DNA of 64,000 nucleotides from Heterocephalus glaber (Eukaryota > Chordata > Mammalia > Rodentia > Bathyergidae), in the NCBI RefSeq assembly GCF_000247695.1, contig NW_004624743.1, positions 4,840,569 through 4,904,568 on the forward strand. The letters run 5' to 3'. A model generated the notes under the pieces. The model was not told where the DNA came from. It saw only the letters and a list, made by a program, of their open reading frames with translations, and searched no databases. Of this stretch, positions 11,984 through 21,868 are shown one piece after another. Numbering within the stretch: the stretch's first letter is position 1; every line of letters starts with the position of its first letter. The translations under genes and the position numbers were made by a program.

Positions 11984-12358
11984 CTATCTTAGTTATTTTT
12001 TCTTTTTCCTGAGACAAAATACCCAACACCAAATGGTAGAAAGGGCAAAGGCTTATTTAGCTCACAGGTTTTAGATGTTTCAGTCCATAATTGGCAGGCG
12101 CCAAGGCAGGGTGTCACACGGAAGAAGGGCAACATTTCATGGCAGCAGAAGACAGCAAAAGCAACAAGGGCCCTTAAAAGCATCTTCCTGCCACTTTTAT
12201 CTTATCCAGACTACTCAGGGTGTGTAGTACTCACACCTTTAATCCTAGTCCCCTTGAATCAGTTCCAGTTTCACACACTCTAGATCCAGCCACCTCCAAA
12301 AAAGCCTCACCTCATTTGCATGAGGCTTTCGGAGAACATCTGTACACAAGCCACAACA
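11984..12358 (-). mobile_element. MaLR-type LTR, minus strand
   Basis: About 375 bp and nearly complete. Read on the minus strand it begins TGTTGTGGCTTGTGTAC at 12358, close to the start of the LTR at 61155, and ends near 'aaataactaaga'. The plus strand carries 'cctgagacaaaatacc', 'ggcttatttagctcac', 'tgtttcagtccataattgg' and 'ccaaggcagggtgtcac', in the order expected for a reversed MaLR LTR. Confidence 0.75.
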
Positions 12359-12504
12359 TTGGCCTTTGCATTTCTATCAGCTTTCTGGTCTTCTGAGCTC
12401 CAACCAGAATTCTAGGGATTCTTTGGTCCACTTATTCAAACTTTCCAAAGTACTTCTGCAAGCCAGTTCCAAAGCCTTCTAAAACACCTGATTGGGTGCA
12501 ATCA

Positions 12505-12910
12505 GAATGTCCTTGAGACAGTACTGAAGACCTACAACATAAATGAAGAGAGATTTAATTTAGTGCAAGATTTCAGGGGATCTAGTTCATGGTCTATGGT
12601 CATATAGACTGGTCATCTGTCCAAAGCAGGGACATCTTGTGGAAGAGTGTGATGGCACGAAGATGCTTAGGTCATAGAGGCTGGGAAGCATAGCAGGAGA
12701 GAAAAACAAGAGAGGAAGGGTGAAGGACCAGATGCAATACCCAGTGTCACACCTCCATGACCCAGGCAGACACAGTTGTCTTCAGTAATCCCCTCAGCAA
12801 CTCCCATGCCATCCCAGTTGACACAATTAAGTTTACCCACCAAAGAAGGATTATCTTCCATGTTACAAAATATCAACAATAGCAGCCAAGATAGCATTAA
12901 TCATGAGTAA
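12505..12910 (-). mobile_element. Diverged MaLR-type LTR piece, minus strand
   Basis: The plus strand has 'gagacagtactgaagacc', 'agagatttaatttagtg', 'ggggatctagttcatggtctatgg' and 'gggacatcttgtgg'. This is a third, more diverged copy of the motif order seen at 11400 and 11984. The boundaries are estimates. Confidence 0.45.
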
Positions 12911-14278
12911 CATTTGTATATTACTACCTTCCAGAGATTTACTTAAGGTCCCCAAACCTGGCCCTTTAACCATGTCCATTTCTAGAGAAAATTTATTCGT
13001 AATTAGAAGAGCTTGTTAGAATGTCCTCTGGCTTTTCTTCACACTCCACCAAAGAAATGAGGGTCACCAATGCTGAGTTAATGTTCTTACAGCATTGTAG
13101 CCAATTCTAAGGAATTTAAAACAGGTTCTTCTACTTAATTGAGGTTTCCAACTGAATTTTCCCTCTGCTTAACCACCTCTTGGCTATGTACTCTACTGAG
13201 ACCTGTCTGATCTCTCAAAGTTCCCTCCTTTGGGGTAAATCCATGCCTATCAACTCACAGAAGAATATTGTTCATGCTAATATATGGCACTTATTTCCAC
13301 TCAATTCTATTTTTTCTCATAACAGATAATTTTCTCTTTCTATATGCCTACTGACATTATTTCTAGTAACAATATGAGAAAATATTGCTGCGAAGACTAG
13401 GACATAAGTTACACCAGTTACCTCATGAGAAAGACTATGATACATGCAGATGGATGTTAAGTAACTTTTAGGAATTCCAGTATTTTAAACAACATTTCTA
13501 TTATGTACACAAATGAAAGAGGGACTATTTGGGGAAAGTTAAGAGGATTCTTAAATCAATAGATTAATATACCTTAAGAAAATGTTATTCTTTGAATTTG
13601 TCCTATTTATTCTTACATTTTTATATTGCTGATTTCACAGAAAAGAATAATCTCAAGGCTTGAGCTGGGCCAATGACTTTCTCTTATCCAAAACCTTATA
13701 TGGATGAAATAAACCACTACTCTTAAATTTGTCTTCATGGGAAACATTTATGTCAACTTTGTAGTTTAAAATATTGTTAAACCATGTGTACACTAATCAC
13801 AAATTTATAACTTCTTCCTTTTTAAATGATTGACTCATATACCGTATTAGGTCATAATAAGATGTAGTAATAGTAAATTTACTAGGAACATGTCTGATGT
13901 TTGTATAGTCAAGTAATAGACCCTCAAATTCGAAGTTCAATAGTTACTGTCTTCCTTAACATTTCTACTAATTCCCCAAGAGGTTCCTCCATTTGTCCAG
14001 AATCAGGTGTGATTGGCCTGTGCTACCTTCAGGACCCACATACCTATTTTAAAGATCCTAAAATATTTCATACTCTGATGGCTGTACTGTAATATATTTT
14101 AACAATGTATCATGATTTGTTTCTCTTTATTTTCAAGCATTGATGCTATATATTAAGCCAAAGGACTGTAGAAAGTATATCCATTATCTAGGATGGACAT
14201 TTTTGGGAAGGTCATTTACTCATTTTTCCTTTCCCACCATTCAAGTGACAAGATCTCTGTCTTCATTTTTCATGTCTT
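12911..14278. other. Unassigned AT-rich sequence
   Basis: About 1.4 kb without recognisable gene or repeat. Confidence 0.45.
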
Positions 14279-14688
14279 TGTTATGAGTTAGACCTAGACT
14301 TTTCCCCTCATCATCTCATGTATTCAGAGATAGGGCTTTTGTAATGTGGATGGATCACTGTACTCACTTGTGGATTCATCTGCTGCTAATTTTAGTTGTT
14401 GAGTGTGCTATTGGGAGTTGGGGCCTGGTGAGAAGAGGGGAGGTTAGTAGGAGTGTGATCTGGAAAGTTATATCTCCTCATTCAGGTTCTTCATTTCACT
14501 CTCTGCTTCCTGGACAGCATGGCATCAATAACTTTTCTTACACGGTGCCACTCTGCTGTGTGATTTCTGCCCTAGAGCCAGCCAAACACAGAATGTAACC
14601 ATGAGGCAAAACAATCCTCTCCTCTAAGTTTTGTGTTTATGTGTTTTGGGTATTGTGTTTATGTGAAGAAGAAAGTGACTGAGATACA
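14279..14688 (+). mobile_element. MaLR element 5' LTR
   Basis: Starts TGTTATGAGTTAGACCTAGA and ends '..gactgagataca'. It shares its beginning with the LTRs at 18380 and 61155. Near its 3' end it has the 'gagccagccaaacacagaatgtaacc' block that corresponds to the conserved LTR tail. About 410 bp, within the usual MaLR LTR size. It is followed directly by a primer-binding-site-like sequence, so this is the 5' LTR of a larger element. Confidence 0.8.
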
Positions 14689-14691
14689 TTT

Positions 14692-14709
14692 TGGCACCAA
14701 GAGTGGAGC
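14692..14709 (+). other. Primer binding site, tRNA-Leu-like
   Basis: TGGCACCAAGAGTGGAGC lies three bases after the 5' LTR. ERVL/MaLR elements use a tRNA-Leu primer with a site of the form TGGTACCA.GAGTGGGG. This copy differs at a few places, as expected for an old element. Confidence 0.65.
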
Positions 14710-15020
14710 TGTTGCTGTGAATTATTCCTGACCGCGTGGTTTGGGAGCCTTCGGAACAGCCTTGTGGGAGGAGTTTGGCAAGTTTGGACCAGCCAGCTAG
14801 AGAAGTCCTAAAATGCTGTAGGCCATGCTCAATGAAAAATTCTGGTCAGAGCCCAGAAGAACAGAATGTTAAGGGAGATGTAAACACAGGCTCGGGAGGT
14901 TTCATTGGTGAGCAGGGATTCCACTGGGATCTGGGCTGGAGACAAGATATGTTACACTCTTGAAGAAAATTTGTCTACATTTTTTTCATATCCTGAGACT
15001 TTGTGGGAGGCTGAATAAGA
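14710..15020 (+). mobile_element. MaLR internal region, left part
   Basis: Non-coding internal sequence after the primer site, with 'aagtcctaaaatgctgtaggccatgctc' and 'ttctggtcagagcccagaag'. These match the start of MaLR internal regions in general order. It is cut at 15021 by an L1 and resumes at 16898. MaLR elements are non-autonomous and carry no complete gag, pol or env genes; none is seen. Confidence 0.7.
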
Positions 15021-15030
15021 GTGTGGTACT
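15021..15030. repeat. Target-site duplication, left copy
   Basis: GTGTGGTACT, repeated exactly at 16888-16897. It brackets the L1 and marks the insertion point inside the MaLR internal region. Confidence 0.8.
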
Positions 15031-16887
15031 TTTTACAGAATATAAACTCAATTCAAGAGCTGAGGAAGAGATAGTGTTTTCAGCAAATGGCACTAAGAAC
15101 AACTGGTATTCGTATATAAAAAATTAACCTCAACCGTTTATTTCCACACATGAAAATAACTTGAAGGGATCTATGAACTTAAATATGGAAGCCTAAAAGT
15201 ATAAAACTTTAAGAAGAAATTATAAGGGAAAATGTTTATGAATTCAGGATAGGCAAGAACTACCTAGGATACAAAAGACATGATGTATAAAAGAAAAAAA
15301 TTGATAAATGAGAGTCCATCAAAATTTAGAACTTTAAATGACATTAAAATGAAAAGTAGTCCTTAAACAGACCATTGCTAATGTTAAATAATCTTTCAAA
15401 ACTCAGTGGACCATATATGTGTGGTTCTATTTCTAGATTCTCTGTTTTATTCCAATGATCTATATGTCTTTCCTTACACCAACACTGCCTTGATTACTGT
15501 AGCTTTAGAAGAAGTCTTAAAATTAGTTACTAAATGTCTTCCAACACTGTTTTTTTTTTTTTCAACTTTTCTAGGTACTTTGTACTCCTATATAACTTTT
15601 AAATTTCAATATCCAATTCTTCATTTATAGCAATTATACACAGACCTGAATATTTATATATATCTTGTGTTTTCTAATCCTGCTAAATTCAAATACAAGT
15701 TCTAGGGGCTCCTAGAGAGTTCTTAGTATTTTCTCTGTAGATGATCATTTCATCTACATATAAAGATTTTACTTCTACCTTGCCAGTCCTATCCTAATTG
15801 TGTCATTTTATTGCCAGACTATTTTGGTTTGGGCGTAGGTTTCAAAGTTTAATGGACAGATGAAGAGTAGGCATATCTGCCCTTGTTCCTCACCTTATGG
15901 AGTAAGCATTGTATCTTCTCCATTCATATAAGACATTCTCGCTGGAAGTATGGAGTACATGTCTTTAATCTGGTGAGAAGGTTCTGTTCTACTTCTAGTC
16001 TCCTGATAGCTTTTACCATGAACAGCTGTAGAATTCAGTCCAGTACTTTTTCTCCAACTAGTGACAGGATCATATGGCTTTTTCCTTTCCTCTGTTAAAA
16101 TGATGACTTTTGGGGGTGGATCTTCCAATGCTGAACCAAAACTGCCATCCCTATAACAAAACCACTTTCTACATCCTGCCAGATCTGACTTCTAAGAGTT
16201 TGTTTTGTTAAACAAATTTCTATCTCTGTTCGGACGTTTTTTCTTCTATTATCTTTATCCAGTTTTAGGATTAGCACAATGTTGAGTTCCTAAAATGAGG
16301 GGAGAAGTGTTCCTTTTTTTTTCTGCTTTAATTGTTTGATATAATTTATCAGTTAAAATGTATATGATCCTGCTGTTGTCATATAGGTAGGTTTTCAAGC
16401 TAGGAATATACTTTCTTTAATAGGTGCTATTCAAATTTTATATTTCCTCCAGAGTCAGTTTCATTAATTTGTCTTCCAAGATACTTCTTAGAAGTTGTCA
16501 AATTTATTTCAAAAAAGATTTTTTGTAATATGCTTTCTATATCCTTTTAAATTCTGTAAAATATGTGGTAATGTCTCCTAGATCTTGATATTGTAATTTA
16601 AAAAATATATAATTGATATTGTGTAACAGGAAGAAAAGTTCTAAAGGAGCAGGGGAAGTGGGAGGGGTAGGGGAAAGGAAAAAAGGGAAAAGAAAAAATA
16701 TGAGAAAAGGAAAAAATGGAAACAAAGTCTTTGCAAATAGGGAAGGGTGGAGGGGGTGAAGGGAGGGCAGGGGAAGGGGAAAAAAATAAGAACCAAGAGA
16801 CTCATGTAAAGGTACAAGATCCCAATGATGAATGTAACTGTATTTTATACCTAAAATGCACCAATAAACTTAATGGGGGAAAAAAAG
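15031..16887 (+). mobile_element. Rearranged L1 inserted in MaLR
   Basis: An 1857-bp L1-derived insert bounded by the 10-bp duplications. It has three blocks. 15031-15370 is plus-strand ORF2 sequence from the C-terminal half. About 15390-16600 is in opposite orientation: the plus strand reads 'attctctgttttattccaatgatctatatgtc' and 'gattactgtagcttt', the reverse complement of the central ORF2 region. About 16620-16887 is a plus-strand 3' UTR with a G-rich tract and 'accaataaactt' before the A-rich end. No intact frame remains. Confidence 0.75.
16640..16790 (+). other. L1 3' UTR purine/G-rich tract
   Basis: Almost pure purine, with two G-dense segments (about 16648-16677 and 16741-16781), each holding at least four runs of three or more G separated by short loops. 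It is homologous to the 4088-4140 tract of the first L1. Confidence 0.8.
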
Positions 16888-16897
16888 GTGTGGTACT
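16888..16897. repeat. Target-site duplication, right copy
   Basis: GTGTGGTACT, identical to 15021-15030. MaLR internal sequence resumes directly after it. Confidence 0.8.
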
Positions 16898-18379
16898 AAT
16901 TAATCTGCCAGAGGAAATTTCAGAGCAGCTGAAAGTTCAGCCTAGGACAGGGGCATTATAGGCAACTTTCAGCCATGTTTCTATTGTAAATTAGGGGCAA
17001 AAAGTCCATTTGAAAAGTTTTCACTTTCTCCAGAAAGGAAGTGCCTACAAACACTTGGAACAGAAGAGAGCTTGGCTGCTGAAACAATTAACATTTTTAA
17101 AGCCAAGTATTTTACTTCAGGACAGTAGGAAAGACATCTTGATGCCATCAGGGAGACCCCACCTTCAGAGGCCCAACTTTACAAAGGTGAAAAGCTTTGT
17201 TTTGAGAAGAGAGTTCCAGAGGACCCTGCTCAAGAATGGCTACCGAGGTGATTGGTCCCCAGGGACTTTTTCATCCTACTCAGCCATCCAGTCCCCAGAG
17301 ACACCTACAGCTCTGGTCCAAGGAAGGTTGGTTGCTACTCTAGATGGTGGCAAATCTTCGGATCACCCACACAGTGCTGGTTCTATATGGGAGACTGGAT
17401 GGGAAGACTGAGGCCTAATCGGCCTCTTTGCCTCGGGGAGCACTGAGAAAGAGGGCCTGCAAGCCACTAACTCGCTGCAGGGAAAAATAAAAACACCCGA
17501 GGTTCAGTTTCTTACCCAGAGAAGTACCGTGGAGGACGGGAAACAGATGAGGCCTGTGGAACCCTAAGTGCTCTTGCAGCTCCTGAGCCAATAAAGTGCT
17601 CCAGTCACTTGGGGCTCTGTGTAGAAGGGAGACAAGAGCCCCCTGGCCCCTCAGATTTTAACCTGTTTCTGTGTCTCTTTGTTTTTCATCCTCGTCACCC
17701 CTTGGTCAGGTTCGAGCTCGTAGGTCGGTTCCTACACTTTTACAGGTTTGCAGAATGCAACAGTTGTGGGGACAGGGAGGGTTCCATGGAGACAGCAGAA
17801 GAGGCCTAGGTGGCCAGGCAGTGGCCGGCAAGGGAAGCGTGAGGCACTGCGACAGTGAAACAAAGTGCAGTGGAGACCACAGGAAGTTAGAGAAGCCAGA
17901 GAAGCAGAAGATCTGCAGAAAGCCCCAGGCAGTGAGTGAAGCTAAGCTGACAGAGAGGCTCTGACAGTGACTCAGGGGCAGGTCCGCCAGAGCCATTTGG
18001 GGCACACATGCCCAGGGGCTGGACCTGGAGCTACAGGATCTGATTTTTCCCTGCTCCTTTTCAGTCTTTTTTGGGTCCAATTCCTTCCTATCTCTGCGTT
18101 TCGTTCTTGCGTTGGTTCCCTTCCTTTCAATCTCTGTATTTCTCTCTTTTGGAATGGGAATATTTATGCTGTGACACTGTACATTGGCAGCACTTAGCTT
18201 TCTTTTTTTGGATTTTTACAGAGGCTCCAAGCTCAGAGTTGGGCTTGAGAAGAGAGTTTGTACTTAGACATTTCAGGAATGCTGGAAATGTGAAGATTTT
18301 GGTGATTCCTAGAGCTGGACTGAATGCACTTTTTATAATAAGATGTACATGAGCCTTTGAGGGCCTAGGGGCGGGGGGG
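16898..18379 (+). mobile_element. MaLR internal region, right part
   Basis: Non-coding internal sequence. It shares blocks in the same order with 60290-61154: 'ttttgagaagagag.tccagag', 'gcagaa.agcagttgtgg', 'ggccaggcagtg', 'gtgcagtggagaccacagg', 'ggaatgggaatatttatgctgtga', then a thymine-rich stretch and 'agactttgg'-like sequence. This is the typical end of a MaLR internal region. It closes with a G-rich polypurine tract at about 18361-18379, where plus-strand DNA synthesis would start. Open frames inside it are chance frames. Confidence 0.75.
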
Positions 18380-18560
18380 TGTTATAGTTTAGATCTAGAC
18401 CTTTGCTCCAAAGCCTCATGTGTTTAGAGGTGAGGCTTTTTAAAGTGGCAGGATCATGGAGCCAGAGTACCATTGATGAACTCATCAACTGGTGAGTTGG
18501 TGCATGTGATACTGGGAGGTTAGGAGAGTCTGAAAAGATAAGAACCTAGGAATGAGACCT
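18380..18560 (+). mobile_element. MaLR 3' LTR, truncated
   Basis: Begins TGTTATAGTTTAGATCTAGACC directly after the polypurine tract. It continues with 'gcctcatgtgtttagaggtgaggctttt' and 'gatactgggaggtta', matching the first half of the 5' LTR at 14279. It breaks off near 18555, so about 200 bp of the LTR are lost. The 5-bp target duplication of the whole element therefore cannot be tested. Confidence 0.7.
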
Positions 18561-18640
18561 AGAAGGAAATATATCTCAATGGAAAGAGTGTCACATACCC
18601 TAGGGCAATGTTTGGATTTGATACCTTTCCATCAATTGCA
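18561..18640 (+). mobile_element. Possible decayed ID-type SINE
   Basis: 'atatctcaatggaaagagtgtcac' followed by 'cctagggcaatgtttggatttgatacc' has the layout of an ID element (A-box half, then B-box half). No target duplication is visible. It sits where the 3' LTR is truncated. Confidence 0.4.
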
Positions 18641-20429
18641 TATAGCTGACTTTGGCTAATGTTATATATTGTATGTCTTCAATAAAAAGCTCAACAGAGA
18701 TACTTCTTCTAAATAAAATATGAAACAAGTACTCAAAGTATCCAAACATTCAAATATATAGCAAGTGTCCAATTCTGGTTTCCCTGAATTTTAGGAAGTG
18801 GGTAGTAAATATCATTTCATTGGATGAAGATGTGATTGACTTTAATCATCTCAGAGTTTGGATTTAGATTCGAGCCCACTATCTCTCTGAACAAAGCTTA
18901 TGGAATAATTTAGCTTCTAGGAAAAAAAGGAGAAAGATAATTTTTTAAATGAATATTTACTTATGCCACCACAATGAATGAAAATAGATTCATACCAAGA
19001 CATATAACATTGTGTAATTTTATATTTCTGGGGACAAGTTTTGTATGCATTTAAGAGGAGAGTGTGGATAGTGGAAGTACAAAATGTTCAGAATTTAATG
19101 TGGCCAGAGTTAATGCCTTCAAACACAGGAAGGTAATTTAACAGAAATGCTTTGAAAATATTTTATAGAAAATTATGCCTAACTAAAATCCGTTGCTTAG
19201 ACTGTCAATTAAGAGGAACGTTAAAGATATTTTAGACATGCAAATGCAAAAACTTATCTTCTATTATCTCCTATAATCTTTCACAGTAAGCTAATACATG
19301 TGATTCAACCAAAACAAAGAAATGAATTTAGACACCAAAGAGCCAGAATAAAACAAGTATCCAATTCAGAGAGAAAGTAACCAAGGGAATACACACGACG
19401 CTGGTGAAGGGGGGATGACAATATTAAGGACATGTGGTTCTGTCTGAAGGAATTCAGGAGCCTTTAGGCTCTCAAGAATTTTCAAGATTTCCAAGAAAGT
19501 AAAATTGATAGATTTTCAATGCACATGAATAAACTGAGAAGAGATTTAGATGTTTAGAAGAAACATTGGAGTTCCATTAGTGACATTCATGGAAAAGTGA
19601 GCAAAAGACTTAAAATGATAATTCTATGTGAAAATTATGCAGGGAATGAAAATCAGTAATTGTATAAACATATATATGACCAAAATGTTCGCATAATTAA
19701 AATAATGTTAATAAGTGCTGTTAAAACTGTAATTATAAGGCCACGTTGGAAGAGCTGAAGGTGGTGGGAAAGATGGGGAATAATGCTTTATTTTTGTGCT
19801 GTGTTTTCTAGAACTGTAATTCTTTAAACTATGATGAGAGATGAGGGCTCATATTCACCCTGTGTGCCAGGACTATCCAGGCTTGTGTCTGTTGTCCTGG
19901 CGTAATTATTAACAGCATGCCTTTTATTCTCAAAGGAGTCCTGGTCTGGATGATAAATTACAGTGTCAACATGGCTTAAAGCAAAGGGGTTTAGATCCTG
20001 AGTGTGTTCAATGCAGGGGTCAGTAGTGGTTGCATGATTGCTCCTGTTTTTATTTATTCCAGGACACGGGCTGAAGGAATAGTCTCCGTGGGATATGTAG
20101 TTCCTGTGACAGAGGGGCACCAAAGAAGGCACTAAAGGCCATAATGGCTCCAAAAGCCACTCCTGGTAGTGTGTCAGTCGCTTCTGTTTAAATTGTATTG
20201 GCCACGGCAAGTCAGGGCCACACACACTGTCAGAGCCACGGTGCTGACACGGTTGGCTCCGTAGTCCCACGGCAAGAGTGGAGCTGTGCAAACCCACATG
20301 GGACGACCACATGTACCTGGGGACCATTATCCTATCTGTCCTGGTCCCAGAAATGAAAATTTGCAAACTAATAAAAGTCATTTAATAATGTATAATAACA
20401 CTAAATAACTGCTGGGGAGTTTGAGTAAG
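18641..20429. other. Unassigned sequence, including a long minus-strand open frame
   Basis: About 1.8 kb. An open frame of 185 codons runs on the minus strand at 19824-20381. Its translation shows no signal peptide, membrane segment or domain I recognise, and the stretch around 19860-19980 resembles an old DNA-transposon relic. I do not call it a gene. The rest is plain AT-rich DNA. Confidence 0.4.
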
Positions 20430-20640
20430 AAATAATAAGAAGTAACATTCGCCTGATGCCTTTTATTTTACACTGGGCTTTTGTATACACAGTTGCTTTT
20501 GATTCTTGCATGGATTCTCAGTGGGATTTTACTACGTCCATCTTAGAGGTGGTAAAATCTGCGCTCAAGGCTACGTAACAACTAAATCACACAAATAATA
20601 GTGCAAACGTGGATCCTGACTCAGGATCCTCATCTCTAAA
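20430..20640 (+). mobile_element. MIR SINE (old)
   Basis: A decayed MIR. 'taacattcgcctgatgcc' is followed by a thymine-rich block and 'ggattctcagtgggattttac'. The core-to-tail part follows: 'tcttagaggtggtaaaatctgcgctcaaggctacgtaacaactaaatcacac' and a 'tcctgactca'-like end. The motif order fits a plus-strand MIR. Confidence 0.6.
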
Positions 20641-21554
20641 TTTTATCATATTTTCAGGTGCAAAGCTATTTCTTGATAAATAGTATCCGATTTTATTTTA
20701 TAGTTTTTTTAAAAACAAATTTTGACCTTTTTATTGCTTTGATGTTTCTCACAGTGGAGCTACTTCTTTCTATTATGTTGGATGTGTCTATGGGAAAGAG
20801 GAGAACTGAGGAAAAGTGAGCTGCTCTTAAAGATTAGTAAGCTTAATTGCTTGTAATGAAGTGGTGTTTCCTTTGCCTGCATATTGAGTTATGCTTTATA
20901 AACACAATAATAAAGAATAATTCCCTGATATCTTACTTTGTAAAAATAAATATTGTCCAACCATCAAGTTTTGTTAGCTAAATGAATGATTATAAAGGGA
21001 AAATATGAGAAAGTTTTTGACTTTTGTTCAATAGATGGACTCAGAATATCAGTTTAGGACTCAATGATAAAAGTATTTGCTTCCGAGTGTCACCTAGAAT
21101 CAATTTTCTGTAGGAGAAGTCTATACTGATTTTGTAACAAATATACGGTGGCATAAAATTGTTAATGACATAATCCTCAAGGTGAATTTCCAATCACTTG
21201 AGCATTCATTTACTTAACAATATTTTAATAATTAGTTCTTCCAGTGAGAAGATTTTCCTGCCTTTTAAGTGCTCGGAATCTCGTGGTGGAGGCAGAAATA
21301 CGCACAAGTAATTGCTGAGGAGGGAGAAAAGTGCTAACAGAGGTATCGGCACAGGCACGGATGTGCCTGCAGGTGTGTGACTTTCCATCATGCAGTTAGG
21401 GAAGAGCCCTAATCGGCCAGGTTTCTCTAGAGAGAAAGAGGTAGAGACAGGGAGGTGGTAGGAGGAGCTGTGGCCAGGAAGGGGATTCCTAACACCACCA
21501 CAGTCTCTTGAGGATACAGAGGATGGCAACTTGATTTCTTGCTTTTAGGAACTG
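20641..21554. other. Unassigned AT-rich sequence
   Basis: About 900 bases without recognised features. Confidence 0.45.
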
Positions 21555-21559
21555 AACAT

Positions 21560-21735
21560 CTTTTGTAGGGAGAGGGGATTCTGGAGAATCTCTACCACCA
21601 CACTATAACCCCAGCCCGCGCCTTCTATTTTGAGACAGAGTCTAGCTGAGTTGTCTAGGCTGATCTCAAACATGCATTTCTCTTGCTTCAGCTTCCAAAG
21701 TAACAGGAATTACCCACGTGTGCCCCTGCACTGAG
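21560..21735 (-). mobile_element. B1-ID dimeric SINE, minus strand
   Basis: Read on the minus strand, a B1 (7SL-derived) half comes first: 21620-21733 on the plus strand reads 'gagacagagtctagctgagttgtctaggctgatctc'. An ID-like half follows, whose reverse complement 'gctggggttatagtgtggtggtagag' spans about 21561-21616. The dimer is diverged. It lies beside a long CT tract. Confidence 0.6.
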
Positions 21736-21760
21736 CTTGAATTTTGGTCCTTTGTTTGTT

Positions 21761-21868
21761 TCTTTCTTTCTCTCTCTCTCTCTCCTTCTCTCTCTCTCTC
21801 TCACTCTCTCTCTCTCCCCCTCCCTCCCTCTCCCCCCCTCCCCTGTCTCTCTTTCCCTGTCTCTCTTT
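21761..21868. repeat. Polypyrimidine (TC)n / (TTTC)n tract
   Basis: About 108 bases that are almost entirely C and T, starting as TTTC repeats, then TC dinucleotides, then CCCTC-rich blocks. Such tracts are variable in length and can adopt triplex structure. The long open frames on both strands across it are composition artefacts. Confidence 0.92.

Noticed and set aside
12215..12256. 'ggtgtgtagtactcacacctttaatcctag', resembling the start of a B1 SINE
   Set aside because: Too short, no tail, and it falls inside a collinear MaLR LTR.
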